Part shown: in pieces, positions 1-7,185 of the stretch | Layout: the number at the start of each line of letters is the position of its first letter | Position numbering within the stretch: the stretch's first letter is position 1 | NCBI RefSeq assembly: GCF_036032445.1 | Contig: NZ_CP107932.1 | Coordinates: 7,070,501 to 7,134,500, forward strand | DNA: 64,000 bases | Origin: Nocardia sp. NBC_00416 | GTDB taxonomy: Bacteria > Actinomycetota > Actinomycetes > Mycobacteriales > Mycobacteriaceae | Reading direction: 5' to 3' | The notes under the pieces: model-generated | Seen by the model: the letters and a program-made list of their open reading frames with translations, nothing else | What the model was told of the DNA's origin: nothing | The model's database searches: none | Translations under genes and position numbers: made by a program

Positions 1-131
1 GGCTGAGCTCGCCGATCGCTGCGCTGGGACGAACCCGGTGGACGGGTAGGACGCGGCCCGGCTGCGGGATTGTGGAGGCGGCGGCAGCGGGGTCGCGGAT
101 CGCCGGACCGCCGGGAACTCGGCGTGGATGT

Positions 132-743
132 TCAGAGGTGGATCTTCGCCAGCGAGAGGACGATCTCGGCCGCCGCGTCCACCAGTCGACCCCGCGGCAC
201 CGGTAGCCGGCCGTCGATCCAGTCCACATAGAGGGCGACGAGGGCGCCCGCCAGGGCGGTACCGAGGATCGCGAGCGCTTCTTCGCTGTTCGGTATCAAT
301 GTGTCGTGCCCCAGGGTGGGCACCACCGTGCGGAGGAAAGCGGGCAGCCGATCGGCGCTGTGCCGGCGCAGGGTGTCGTCGGTGAGGGGTTCGCGGAGCA
401 GTACGCGGGCCCGGCGCGGATCCTCTTCGAAATAGGCGGCGCAGATCTCCAGCGCGGAACGGACCGTGGCCCGCGGATCGGCATCGGGGCGCAGCGTGCT
501 CAGCCGGATCAGGAGCTCGCTTTCGAGGCGGTCGTAGACGGCGGTCAACAGGGCTCGGCGGTCTTCGAAACTTTCGTAGAAATACCGGGGGCTCAGGTTC
601 GCCAGGCGCGTGACCGCGCGCATGGTGACGGCCGCCGATCCGTCGGTGCCGAGCAGGGCGAGACCGACGTCCACGAGTTGCTCGCGACGCTGCGCGGACC
701 GGTCGTCCAGCGTCCGGCCGCGCCACAGCTTGGGTGCGTTCAC
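132..743 (-). CDS. TetR/AcrR-family transcriptional regulator
   Basis: A 203-residue TetR-type repressor. The helix-turn-helix lies at about residues 38-62 and includes SPRYFYESF, a typical TetR recognition-helix sequence. The rest is an alpha-helical ligand-binding domain with no recognisable ligand. I chose the GTG at 743 because a GAGGAT Shine-Dalgarno-like stretch precedes it and it gives the usual family length; the frame stays open far upstream without sensible protein. The gene is divergent from an NTF2-like gene, and a 13-bp inverted repeat at 789-818 lies between them, so autoregulation and control of that neighbour are inferred. The ligand is unknown. Confidence 0.88.
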   Translation of the reverse strand: MNAPKLWRGRTLDDRSAQRREQLVDVGLALLGTDGSAAVTMRAVTRLANLSPRYFYESFEDRRALLTAVYDRLESELLIRLSTLRPDADPRATVRSALEICAAYFEEDPRRARVLLREPLTDDTLRRHSADRLPAFLRTVVPTLGHDTLIPNSEEALAILGTALAGALVALYVDWIDGRLPVPRGRLVDAAAEIVLSLAKIHL

Positions 744-788
744 CGGTTCATCCTCGCATCGCTCCGGGCATTCATTGACATCAGGTGA

Positions 789-818
789 TTCAACATGAAT
801 CATACGATTCACGTTGAA
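789..818. promoter_or_regulatory. Inverted-repeat operator, probably for the TetR regulator
   Basis: TTCAACATGAATC (789-801) and GATTCACGTTGAA (806-818) are inverted repeats with one mismatch and a 4-base spacer. The site is in the gap between the divergent TetR gene and the NTF2-like gene, where TetR operators usually lie. Binding is inferred. Confidence 0.72.
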
Positions 819-860
819 GTGCGCGCGCGGCCCCGGTCGCGTCGGTCGAGAGGCTCGTAC

Positions 861-1589
861 GTGTTCAGTGACGAACAGTTCCAGCAAGCGCTGCGCCGGC
901 CCCGCCTGGCCCGGCCCGCCCCCGAATTCCTCGACGCGAACCGCGCGGTCCCCATCCGAGTGATCCCGGAACCGGAACTCCAAGCCACCACCGAGGAATG
1001 GTTCGTCCAGTTCGACCGGAAACTGGAGTACTACGGCAAACTCGGCCTCGACCTGTCCTGGCTGATGGAGTGGGCGAAGAAATACTGGTGGAGCTTCCTG
1101 GCCCGGGACATGAGCCTCAACCACGAGTTGTACGCGGCCGATATCCGCTACACCGACGTCACCACCTTCGGGCGCACCATCGTCGGCATCGACGAATTCG
1201 TGAAGTACAACTTCGCTTTCTTCGACGCCATCCCGGACTGGCGCTACGACCCGCTGCCGAATCAGGTGTATCTCGACGTCACCCCGGACGAGCGCGTACG
1301 GGTCGTCATCCGCTATATCGGCAGCGGCCACTGGGACGGGCCGCTGCGCCTGTATCCGTACGACGACAGCGCGCCGGTGCTCTACGGAAACGGCCGCTTC
1401 ATCCAGTGCCCCGCGGTCGATCGCTATCACTTCGACGCCGACGGGCTGATGGAAGAGGGCGAGACCCTGTACGACGCATTCGATGTCACACAGCGCGGCG
1501 GGATCCTGCCCCGTGACGACAGTTGGCAGTTCAAAGCGCTGATGTCGGCGTCGAAGATCCCCGCCCTGCTGCAGCGTCTCAGGTCCTAG
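861..1589 (+). CDS. NTF2/SnoaL-like fold protein
   Basis: A protein of about 242 residues with the look of a SnoaL/NTF2-like alpha+beta barrel: a long aromatic helix (WLMEWAKKYWWSF), then YAADIRYTDVTTFGRTIVG and FFDAIPDWRYDP. Such domains act as cyclases, isomerases, dehydratases or ligand carriers; the substrate cannot be told from sequence. I start it at GTG 861, preceded by a GAGAGG ribosome-binding site. An ATG at 795 gives 264 residues but would place the start inside the inverted-repeat operator and add a low-complexity Arg-rich leader. It is probably repressed by the adjacent TetR protein and induced by a small hydrophobic compound (inference). Confidence 0.75.
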   Translation: MFSDEQFQQALRRPRLARPAPEFLDANRAVPIRVIPEPELQATTEEWFVQFDRKLEYYGKLGLDLSWLMEWAKKYWWSFLARDMSLNHELYAADIRYTDVTTFGRTIVGIDEFVKYNFAFFDAIPDWRYDPLPNQVYLDVTPDERVRVVIRYIGSGHWDGPLRLYPYDDSAPVLYGNGRFIQCPAVDRYHFDADGLMEEGETLYDAFDVTQRGGILPRDDSWQFKALMSASKIPALLQRLRS

Positions 1590-1600
1590 CGCGCCCGGAC

Positions 1601-2176
1601 TCAACTTCTCGGCGCCGTCGCCACGGCCTCGTCGAAACGCGGGTGGGAGACGATATCGGCCGCGCGCAGATCCGGGGCGATCCGGGCGCGCACGAAGGTC
1701 TCGCCACCGCGGAACAGGCTCATGCTCACCAGCAGCCCGAGCGGTAGCCAGCCGGGGAAGATCGCGAAGACCAGCCAGGCCGGCGGCCGGATATGGGCGG
1801 CGACCATGAGCACCACGGCGACGATGTTCACCGCGCCCAGCGCGATGAGCGCGGTGCCCGCCGCACGGTAGATCCGCGCGGGGACGAGACAGGCTGGGCA
1901 GAGCGGCCATTCACCGTGCAGGACGATATCCGGGTAGGTGCGGGCCACCGAGTTCAACCGCCAGATCTGCACTATCCGCAGCACCAGGCGCAGCAGGTTC
2001 ACCGGCCGGCCGCCCCGGCGAGTGCGGTAGAAGGTCAGCTGCTCCGCCCGGCGCTCGACGCAGTCCCGGCCGTGCGCGGCACAGATATCGGGCAGGTCCT
2101 CGGCGAACACCAGATGCCAGGGCGACCCCGCGGCGGGCGTCCCGATCTCGGGATGAACGGCGAGTCCGAGTTTCAT
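1601..2176 (-). CDS. Two-helix membrane protein at the end of a type VII substrate operon
   Basis: An unrecognised protein of 191 residues. The N-terminal half is soluble and basic, followed by a CPAC pair at about residues 93-96 and two hydrophobic helices at about 105-127 and 133-155, with a short tail. I chose the ATG at 2176 because it overlaps the upstream stop as ATGA (2173-2176), the pattern used elsewhere in this window; an ATG three codons earlier is possible. It is the last of four genes whose first two look like type VII secretion substrates. A role as membrane partner or immunity-like protein is only a guess from position. Confidence 0.62.
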   Translation of the reverse strand: MKLGLAVHPEIGTPAAGSPWHLVFAEDLPDICAAHGRDCVERRAEQLTFYRTRRGGRPVNLLRLVLRIVQIWRLNSVARTYPDIVLHGEWPLCPACLVPARIYRAAGTALIALGAVNIVAVVLMVAAHIRPPAWLVFAIFPGWLPLGLLVSMSLFRGGETFVRARIAPDLRAADIVSHPRFDEAVATAPRS

Positions 2177-2610
2177 ACCAGCCACCCTCGTCGATGGTGT
2201 TCGCGAAAGTACTCGTCGTCCGCTTCGACGATCTCGGGTGAGAGGTCCCTGCGCACGGGTGGCGCCGGGAGCGGGGGCGGCCGCAGGCGGATCGGCGGGG
2301 GCGGATCGGCCTGGGTGCGAAGGTGTTCGAGTTCACGGCGCCCCTGCTCGGCGAGCCGCCGCAATTCGGCGTCGGGGAGCATCTGCGCGCGCTGGATCAT
2401 GGTGGGCAGTACCCGGTCGAGCACCTGATTGAACGATTCGTTGCGCATCAGGTCGCGCACGCTGCCCTGACCGGCCAGGATCGCCCGTATCTCCGATTTC
2501 AATCCGGGATCCAGCGTCCGGTCGGCGAGCGCGCGCAGGGATTTCGAGAGGTGGCGCGACAGCGCGATATCGCCGCCCGCGACATCGAGAATCGGTTCGG
2601 GATCGGGCAT
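2173..2610 (-). CDS. Hypothetical helical protein with proline-rich tail, type VII operon
   Basis: 145 residues with no family I recognise. Residues 15-98 are strongly helical and rich in Leu, Arg and Glu. Residues 102-120 are proline-rich (PPPPIRLRPPPLPAPP). The tail is acidic then aromatic-basic (DDEYFREHHRRGWLV). ATG 2610 lies 2 bases after the stop of the WXG-type gene, and its own stop overlaps the next start. Placement directly behind EspC- and WXG-type genes suggests co-secretion or chaperoning of those substrates (inference). No signal peptide or membrane segment is visible. Confidence 0.6.
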   Translation of the reverse strand: MPDPEPILDVAGGDIALSRHLSKSLRALADRTLDPGLKSEIRAILAGQGSVRDLMRNESFNQVLDRVLPTMIQRAQMLPDAELRRLAEQGRRELEHLRTQADPPPPIRLRPPPLPAPPVRRDLSPEIVEADDEYFREHHRRGWLV

Positions 2611-2612
2611 CG

Positions 2613-3338
2613 TCACACCCCCGGGTGGTCGTAGGCGGCAGTGGGGAGCGCCGGAATCGGAATCGACGTGGCGTGCGCCATCTGTCCGAGCACGCCGCCG
2701 TAGACGCCCTCCGCCAGGGTCACCGTTTCGGTGGTCAGCTCCACGACTTTTGCCCACCGCGTCAGCATGGTCGTGATCTGCAGAGCGCTGAGGGCGCCGA
2801 TCCCGACCGCGGGGATCGCACCGATTCCGGTGGACGAGAGCGCGGCGGCCGCCGCCCACTCGACCGCCAGGATGATCACCATATCCATGACACCCTGGAG
2901 CGCGTTGCCGATCGCCTGCGCCTGCAGATACGCGGCCTGGGCGAAACCCTCTACCTTTTCGCCTATTTCCCGGAGTGCCACGGCCTGGGTATCGAGCGCG
3001 GTGGTGAGTGCGGCGAAGTACTGCCGCGAACTGTCGGCCGCGTTCCCCCGCCAACTCGGTTCCAGCGCCGCGACTGCCTGCCGCACAGCAGCCGCGTACG
3101 CGGTGTTGTACTTCGACATGGTGTCCGCGGCGAAAGCCGCCTGCTGGATCGCCTCCCAATCACCGCAGAACTCGTTCGCCACCCACGAAATGGGGTCGGT
3201 ACCGAAGAAGTGCTGGCATACCTGCTGGGTCCAGTACGTCGGGGAGATCGCGTTGGCCGTGACGAGGAACTCCGCCAGGTCCGGGATCGGGTCCTGCGGC
3301 TGCGGTTTCGTGAGCAGGTCGCCGGGTGCCGCGGTCAT
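2613..3338 (-). CDS. WXG-motif type VII secretion-related protein
   Basis: 241 residues. A helix-turn-helix hairpin is centred on WRG at residues 96-98 (EPSWRGNAADSSRQYF), the hallmark turn of WXG100 proteins. A hydrophobic alanine/isoleucine-rich stretch follows at about 150-190. This is longer than the 100-residue ESAT-6 class and resembles larger WXG-containing actinobacterial proteins. ATG 3338 overlaps the stop of the EspC-like gene as ATGA, so the pair is translationally coupled, as expected for a secreted heterodimer. No ESX machinery gene is in the window, so the exporting system is unknown. Confidence 0.7.
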   Translation of the reverse strand: MTAAPGDLLTKPQPQDPIPDLAEFLVTANAISPTYWTQQVCQHFFGTDPISWVANEFCGDWEAIQQAAFAADTMSKYNTAYAAAVRQAVAALEPSWRGNAADSSRQYFAALTTALDTQAVALREIGEKVEGFAQAAYLQAQAIGNALQGVMDMVIILAVEWAAAAALSSTGIGAIPAVGIGALSALQITTMLTRWAKVVELTTETVTLAEGVYGGVLGQMAHATSIPIPALPTAAYDHPGV

Positions 3339-3658
3339 TTCGCGGCTCCCGGGTAGGTCCGGTCGAGCGCGGCCGCGGTGGCGCCGTCGGTGGTTCGGTA
3401 CATCGTCGCGGTCTTCGTGAGCTCGGCGGCCGCTGCGGCGGTGATCCGGCCGAGCGTCGCGTAGTTCGGGGTCAGTGCGTCGCGGACATCGTGGGCGGCC
3501 TGCGCGACGGTGGGGACGATACCGCCGACATCGTCGGGCACGTCGAGCCATTCCTTCAGGTACGGGCCGACTTTCGCGTCGTTGTCCGCGGCGAGCTGCT
3601 GGAGTGTCGTCGCCAGCGTGTCCAGGGCGTTCGGGTCCACTGCCAGTGGTTCGGTCAT
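3335..3658 (-). CDS. EspC-like type VII secretion substrate
   Basis: A 107-residue all-helical protein resembling the EspC-type ESX excreted family (about 100 residues, two long helices around VGGIVP). The C-terminal part carries YRTTD at residues 87-91, which fits the YxxxD/E export signal of ESX substrates. It is the first gene of a four-gene minus-strand operon and is preceded by a GAGGAG ribosome-binding site. By family analogy it would pair with the next gene product and be exported together with it. Family assignment rests on size, helix pattern, export motif and context. Confidence 0.75.
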   Translation of the reverse strand: MTEPLAVDPNALDTLATTLQQLAADNDAKVGPYLKEWLDVPDDVGGIVPTVAQAAHDVRDALTPNYATLGRITAAAAAELTKTATMYRTTDGATAAALDRTYPGAAK

Positions 3659-3963
3659 ACGTACTCCTCACCGGCGCGGACCTGGGTGATCGTCTGCGCT
3701 GCGCTGCTGCCCGGTGCGTGTTCAGAACACGGCTATCCGAAGGTGGTCACAGAGTTGGACGCGATGGGGGACCGATCGGTTCCCGGTGCGCCGGGATTCC
3801 GGTCGGCTCGGTCACCAGGTATGCGCGCGAAAGTTCACCGGCTACGACCGGCCGGACCGGGCAGCTGTCGAGCCACGGGTGGTCGCTCGGTAGGCGATCG
3901 ACGCCGCCGACGCGTCGGGCCGCATGCCGAATGCGGCACGCGGCCCGACGGGCGGTATCGGGC
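3659..3963. other. Intergenic region between the type VII operon and lipA
   Basis: 305 bases without a gene. The left side must hold the minus-strand promoter of the EspC-like operon. The right side holds a hairpin (3913-3950) just past the lipA stop codon. No other structure was seen. Confidence 0.6.
3913..3950 (-). terminator. Hairpin downstream of lipA
   Basis: CGTCGGGCCGC pairs with GCGGCCCGACG, extended by TGCCG/CGGCA around an AATG loop with one mismatch. It begins 14 bases past the lipA stop. There is no U-tract, as is common for actinobacterial terminators. Confidence 0.55.
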
Positions 3964-4986
3964 TCAGGTCCGGGAGCCGAACCGTTCCAGGACGGCGCTG
4001 GCCTCCTGGCTCGCGGTGCCCTCGGCGCCCAAGTGGGCCATGGCTTCCGGGATGGGGCGGCCGTGATGTGCCATCGCTTGGGCGTACAGGCGGCCGGCCC
4101 GGTAGGAGGAGCGCACCAAGGGGCCCGCCATCACGCCGGCGAAGCCGATCTCCTCGGCGACCTTCGAATGCTCCACGAACTCTTCGGGCTTCACCCAGCG
4201 GTCCACCGGATGGTGGCGCGGCGACGGGCGCAGATACTGGGTGATGGTGAGAATATCGCAGCCCGCTTCGTGCAGGTCGCGCATCGCCTGGGTGACCTCG
4301 TCGGGGGTCTCGCCCATTCCGAGGATCAGATTGGACTTGGTGACCAGGCCGTCGGCGCGGGCCGCGGTGAGCACCTCGAGGGAACGCTCGTAGCGGAACG
4401 CGGGGCGGATCCGTTTGAAGACCCGGGGCACGGTTTCCAGATTGTGGGCCAGCACCTCGGGACGGGCGGAGAATACTTCGGCGAGCTGATCGGGTTTCGC
4501 GTTGAAATCCGGGATGAGCAGCTCCACGCCCGTATTCGGGTTGAGTTTCTTGATGGCGCGTACGGTCTCGGCGTAGAGCCAGGCGCCGCCGTCCTCGAGA
4601 TCGTCGCGGGCCACCCCGGTGATGGTCGAGTAGCGCAGGCCCATCGCCTGGACGCTCTCGGCGACCCGACGCGGCTCATCGCGGTCCAGCGGCGACGGTT
4701 TACCGGTATCGATCTGGCAGAAATCGCAGCGCCGGGTGCACTGTTCGCCGCCGATGAGGAAGGTGGCCTCCCGGTCCTCCCAGCATTCGAAGATGTTCGG
4801 GCAGCCGGCTTCCTCGCAGACCGTATGCAGGCCCTCACGCTTCACCAGGCCCTTGAGCTCGGTGTACTCCGGACCCATGGTGGCGCGGGTCCGGATCCAG
4901 CTGGGTTTGCGTTCGATCGGGGTCTCGGCGTTGCGGGCCTCGATCCGCAGCAATTTGCGGCCGGCGGGAGCTTGGGCGGAGGTCAT
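3964..4986 (-). CDS. lipA: Lipoyl synthase
   Basis: Radical-SAM lipoyl synthase, which inserts two sulfurs into octanoyl groups on dehydrogenase E2 and glycine-cleavage H proteins. The radical-SAM cluster cysteines are in CTRRCDFC (residues 83, 87, 90). The auxiliary cluster cysteines are at 57, 62 and 68 (CEEAGCPNIFEC), and the conserved RSSYRAG near the C terminus supplies the serine ligand. Length (340) is normal. The start overlaps the lipB stop by four bases (ATGA), so the two are coupled. It is the last gene of the dlaT-epimerase-GNAT-lipB-lipA operon, next to one of its own target proteins (DlaT). Confidence 0.97.
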   Translation of the reverse strand: MTSAQAPAGRKLLRIEARNAETPIERKPSWIRTRATMGPEYTELKGLVKREGLHTVCEEAGCPNIFECWEDREATFLIGGEQCTRRCDFCQIDTGKPSPLDRDEPRRVAESVQAMGLRYSTITGVARDDLEDGGAWLYAETVRAIKKLNPNTGVELLIPDFNAKPDQLAEVFSARPEVLAHNLETVPRVFKRIRPAFRYERSLEVLTAARADGLVTKSNLILGMGETPDEVTQAMRDLHEAGCDILTITQYLRPSPRHHPVDRWVKPEEFVEHSKVAEEIGFAGVMAGPLVRSSYRAGRLYAQAMAHHGRPIPEAMAHLGAEGTASQEASAVLERFGSRT

Positions 4987-5762
4987 GCGGTGGCACCTTT
5001 CGGATCGCGTGCCGCGGTGGCGGCGGCGTGGTCCGCGACGGCCGGGGTGCCGGCGTGCGGAATATCGTGCTCGGTGACCGGGAGCTCGCCGTCGAGTGCG
5101 GCCGGGACGAATCGGGCGATGAGGGGCGCCGCGTCGGCGACGGTGACCGCGCGACCGAGCTCCTGACTCAGACTGGTGGAGCCGACATCACGGATACCGC
5201 AGGCGATGATGCTGCCGAACGCGCCGAGATCGGAGTCGCAGTTCAACGAGATGCCGTGCATGGTGACCCCGCGCTGCACCCGGATCCCGATCGAGGCGAT
5301 CTTGCGCTCGGGCAGCAGGCCGGCGGCCGGCAGCCACACTCCGGACCGTCCCGGAACCCGCCCGCACTCGACGCCCAGATCGGTGACCGTCCGGATGAGC
5401 GCCTGTTCGAGACGCCGGACGTAATCGACCACGTCGAGCGGTTCCCCGAGCCGGATGATCGGATACCCGACCAGCTGACCCGGTCCGTGCCAGGTGATCT
5501 TCCCGCCGCGGTCCACGTCGATCACGGGGCTGCCGTCGGTCGGCCGATCGGCCGGTTCGGTCCGCCGGCCCGCGGTGTAGACGGAAGGGTGTTCCAGCAG
5601 CAGCAGGGTGTCGTCGCCTTCGCCCTCGGCGCGCCGGGCGGCGATATCGCGTTGCAGATCCCAGGCCTGCTGATAGTCGATGAGACCCAGTTCACGCACG
5701 TCGACGGGGGTGCTGTCGTAGCGGGCCGACCGGGTTGCGGTGCGGGTGTTGTTCACATTCAT
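4983..5762 (-). CDS. lipB: Octanoyl-[ACP]:protein octanoyltransferase
   Basis: LipB moves octanoate from acyl carrier protein to the lipoyl-domain lysine, the step before LipA. The catalytic Cys188 (IIACGIRD) and Lys154 (RKIASIGIR) are present, as are the family signatures LLLEHPSVYTAGRR and GGKITWHGPGQLVGYP. The 259 residues include a C-terminal extension of about 30 Ala/His/Pro-rich residues beyond the usual core. It overlaps GNAT upstream and lipA downstream by 4 bases each. Confidence 0.97.
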   Translation of the reverse strand: MNVNNTRTATRSARYDSTPVDVRELGLIDYQQAWDLQRDIAARRAEGEGDDTLLLLEHPSVYTAGRRTEPADRPTDGSPVIDVDRGGKITWHGPGQLVGYPIIRLGEPLDVVDYVRRLEQALIRTVTDLGVECGRVPGRSGVWLPAAGLLPERKIASIGIRVQRGVTMHGISLNCDSDLGAFGSIIACGIRDVGSTSLSQELGRAVTVADAAPLIARFVPAALDGELPVTEHDIPHAGTPAVADHAAATAARDPKGATA

Positions 5763-6286
5763 GACGTTACGCTCGTCTCCAGTGTGAGCTGCATCAGCGT
5801 CAAATCCATCCAGCGGCCGAATTTCCGGCCCACCTCCGGCAGCACGCCCACCGTGCGGAACCCGAACCGTTCGTGCAGGGCGATCGACCCGGTGTTGCTC
5901 GATTCGATGACCGCGATCACGGCGTGGATATCGCCGGATTTCCCGGCGCGCGCGATGAGTTCGGCCAGCAGTGCCGCGCCGATACCGCGCCGCTGGAAAC
6001 GGTCGGCGATATAGACGGAATTCTCGACGGTGTGCCGGTAGCCGGATTTAGGCCGCCACGGCCCGTAGCTGGCGTATCCGGCGACCGCACCGCCGACCTC
6101 GGCCACGAGGACCGGACGGCCGTGCTCGGTGCGGTTGCGGAACCAGGCGAGGCGCTCGTCGAGTTCCACGGGCTCGTCGTCCCAGATGGCGGTGGTCTCA
6201 ACGATGGCCTTGTTGTGGATCTCCAGGATCTCGGGCAGATCGCCGGTCCGGGCGTCCCGGACCACGGTGGTGCTGGGTTCTGTCAT
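5759..6286 (-). CDS. GNAT acetyltransferase of the phosphinothricin/methionine-sulfoximine type
   Basis: A 175-residue GNAT enzyme of the Pat/Bar/YncA class. Signatures: IHNKAIVETTAIWDDEPVEL at the N terminus, the acetyl-CoA loop RRGIGAALL (99-107), and ESSNTGSIALHERFGF. The class acetylates amino groups of phosphinothricin, methionine sulfoximine or related amino-acid analogues; which one is used here cannot be read from sequence. It overlaps the epimerase gene and lipB by four bases on each side, so it is cotranscribed with lipoate genes, although no link to lipoate is known for the family. Confidence 0.88.
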   Translation of the reverse strand: MTEPSTTVVRDARTGDLPEILEIHNKAIVETTAIWDDEPVELDERLAWFRNRTEHGRPVLVAEVGGAVAGYASYGPWRPKSGYRHTVENSVYIADRFQRRGIGAALLAELIARAGKSGDIHAVIAVIESSNTGSIALHERFGFRTVGVLPEVGRKFGRWMDLTLMQLTLETSVTS

Positions 6287-7173
6287 CGGCCTACTGCGGC
6301 GGCGAGCGCCGCGCCGACCGTGGCGTGGCGGAACTCGTAGCCGGTCTCCTCGAGCACACCCGGCAGGGCGCGCGGACTGTGCAGGATCGCTTCCTCCGCG
6401 AACTCGCCGACCGCCAGGCGCAGGGCGAAACCGGGGACGAAAAGCGGTGCGGGACGGTGCAGCGCGTGCGCGAGCGCGCGGGTGAACGCGGCATTGGTGA
6501 CCGGGGCGGGTCCCACGGCGTTCAGCGGGCCCCGCACCGATTCGTTGGTGAGAGCATGCCGGATCGCGCCGACCTCGTCGTCGAGTGAGATCCACGGTTG
6601 ATACTGGCGGCCGTTGCCGAGCCGTCCCCCGAGACCCAGCAGGAACAGCGCTTTGAGCTGCGGAAGTATGCCGCCGGCTCCGGAGAGCACCACGGCACTG
6701 CGCAGCAGGACCGTGCGGGTCCCGGCCTCGGTGGCGGCATGGGTCGCGGCCTCCCAGTCGCGGCACAGCGTGGCCAGGAAACCGGTCCCTATCGGGCCCG
6801 TCTCGTCGACCGCCTGATCGCCGGTATCGCCGTAATAGCCGACCGCGCTGCCGTTCACCAGAGTCGGTACCCCCGCCCGCGCGACGGCCGTCGCGAGTAC
6901 ATCGGTGGGGGTGATCCGGCTGTCCCGGAGCAACTGTTTGTAGGCGCCGGTCCAGCGTTTGTCGCCGATACCGGCGCCGCACAGGTTCACCACGGCGTGC
7001 ACGCCGTCGAAGATCTCGGGGTCGAGTTCGGCGTGCGCGGGGTCCCAGCGACGTTCGTCGGGCGCGGCGGCCGGCCGCCGGACCAAACGGATCACCTGCT
7101 CCCCGTCGCGGCGCAACGCCGCGACGAGCGCGGTCCCGATCAGTCCGGACGAACCGGCAACCACAACCGACAT
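6283..7173 (-). CDS. TIGR01777-type NAD(P)-dependent epimerase/SDR protein
   Basis: Extended SDR-family protein of 296 residues with an N-terminal Rossmann motif GSSGLIG (7-13) and the VNGSAVGYYGDTGD stretch with its active-site tyrosine, typical of the TIGR01777 (YfcH/SulA-like) subgroup. The substrate of this subgroup is not established. A C-terminal helical region (residues 200-296) matches the DUF1731-type tail. The start is 12 bases after the dlaT stop and the stop overlaps the GNAT start. A homologue lies next to dlaT in M. tuberculosis (Rv2216), so the pairing is conserved. Confidence 0.88.
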   Translation of the reverse strand: MSVVVAGSSGLIGTALVAALRRDGEQVIRLVRRPAAAPDERRWDPAHAELDPEIFDGVHAVVNLCGAGIGDKRWTGAYKQLLRDSRITPTDVLATAVARAGVPTLVNGSAVGYYGDTGDQAVDETGPIGTGFLATLCRDWEAATHAATEAGTRTVLLRSAVVLSGAGGILPQLKALFLLGLGGRLGNGRQYQPWISLDDEVGAIRHALTNESVRGPLNAVGPAPVTNAAFTRALAHALHRPAPLFVPGFALRLAVGEFAEEAILHSPRALPGVLEETGYEFRHATVGAALAAAVGR

Positions 7174-7185
7174 CGTCGTCGTCCC

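Noticed and set aside
1..131. A gene fragment at the left edge
   Set aside because: No convincing frame reaches the edge; the stretch is left unassigned because it is too short to judge.
132..1910. A 592-residue minus-strand protein including the TetR domain
   Set aside because: Only the last 203 residues look like protein; the rest is the antisense of the NTF2-like gene.
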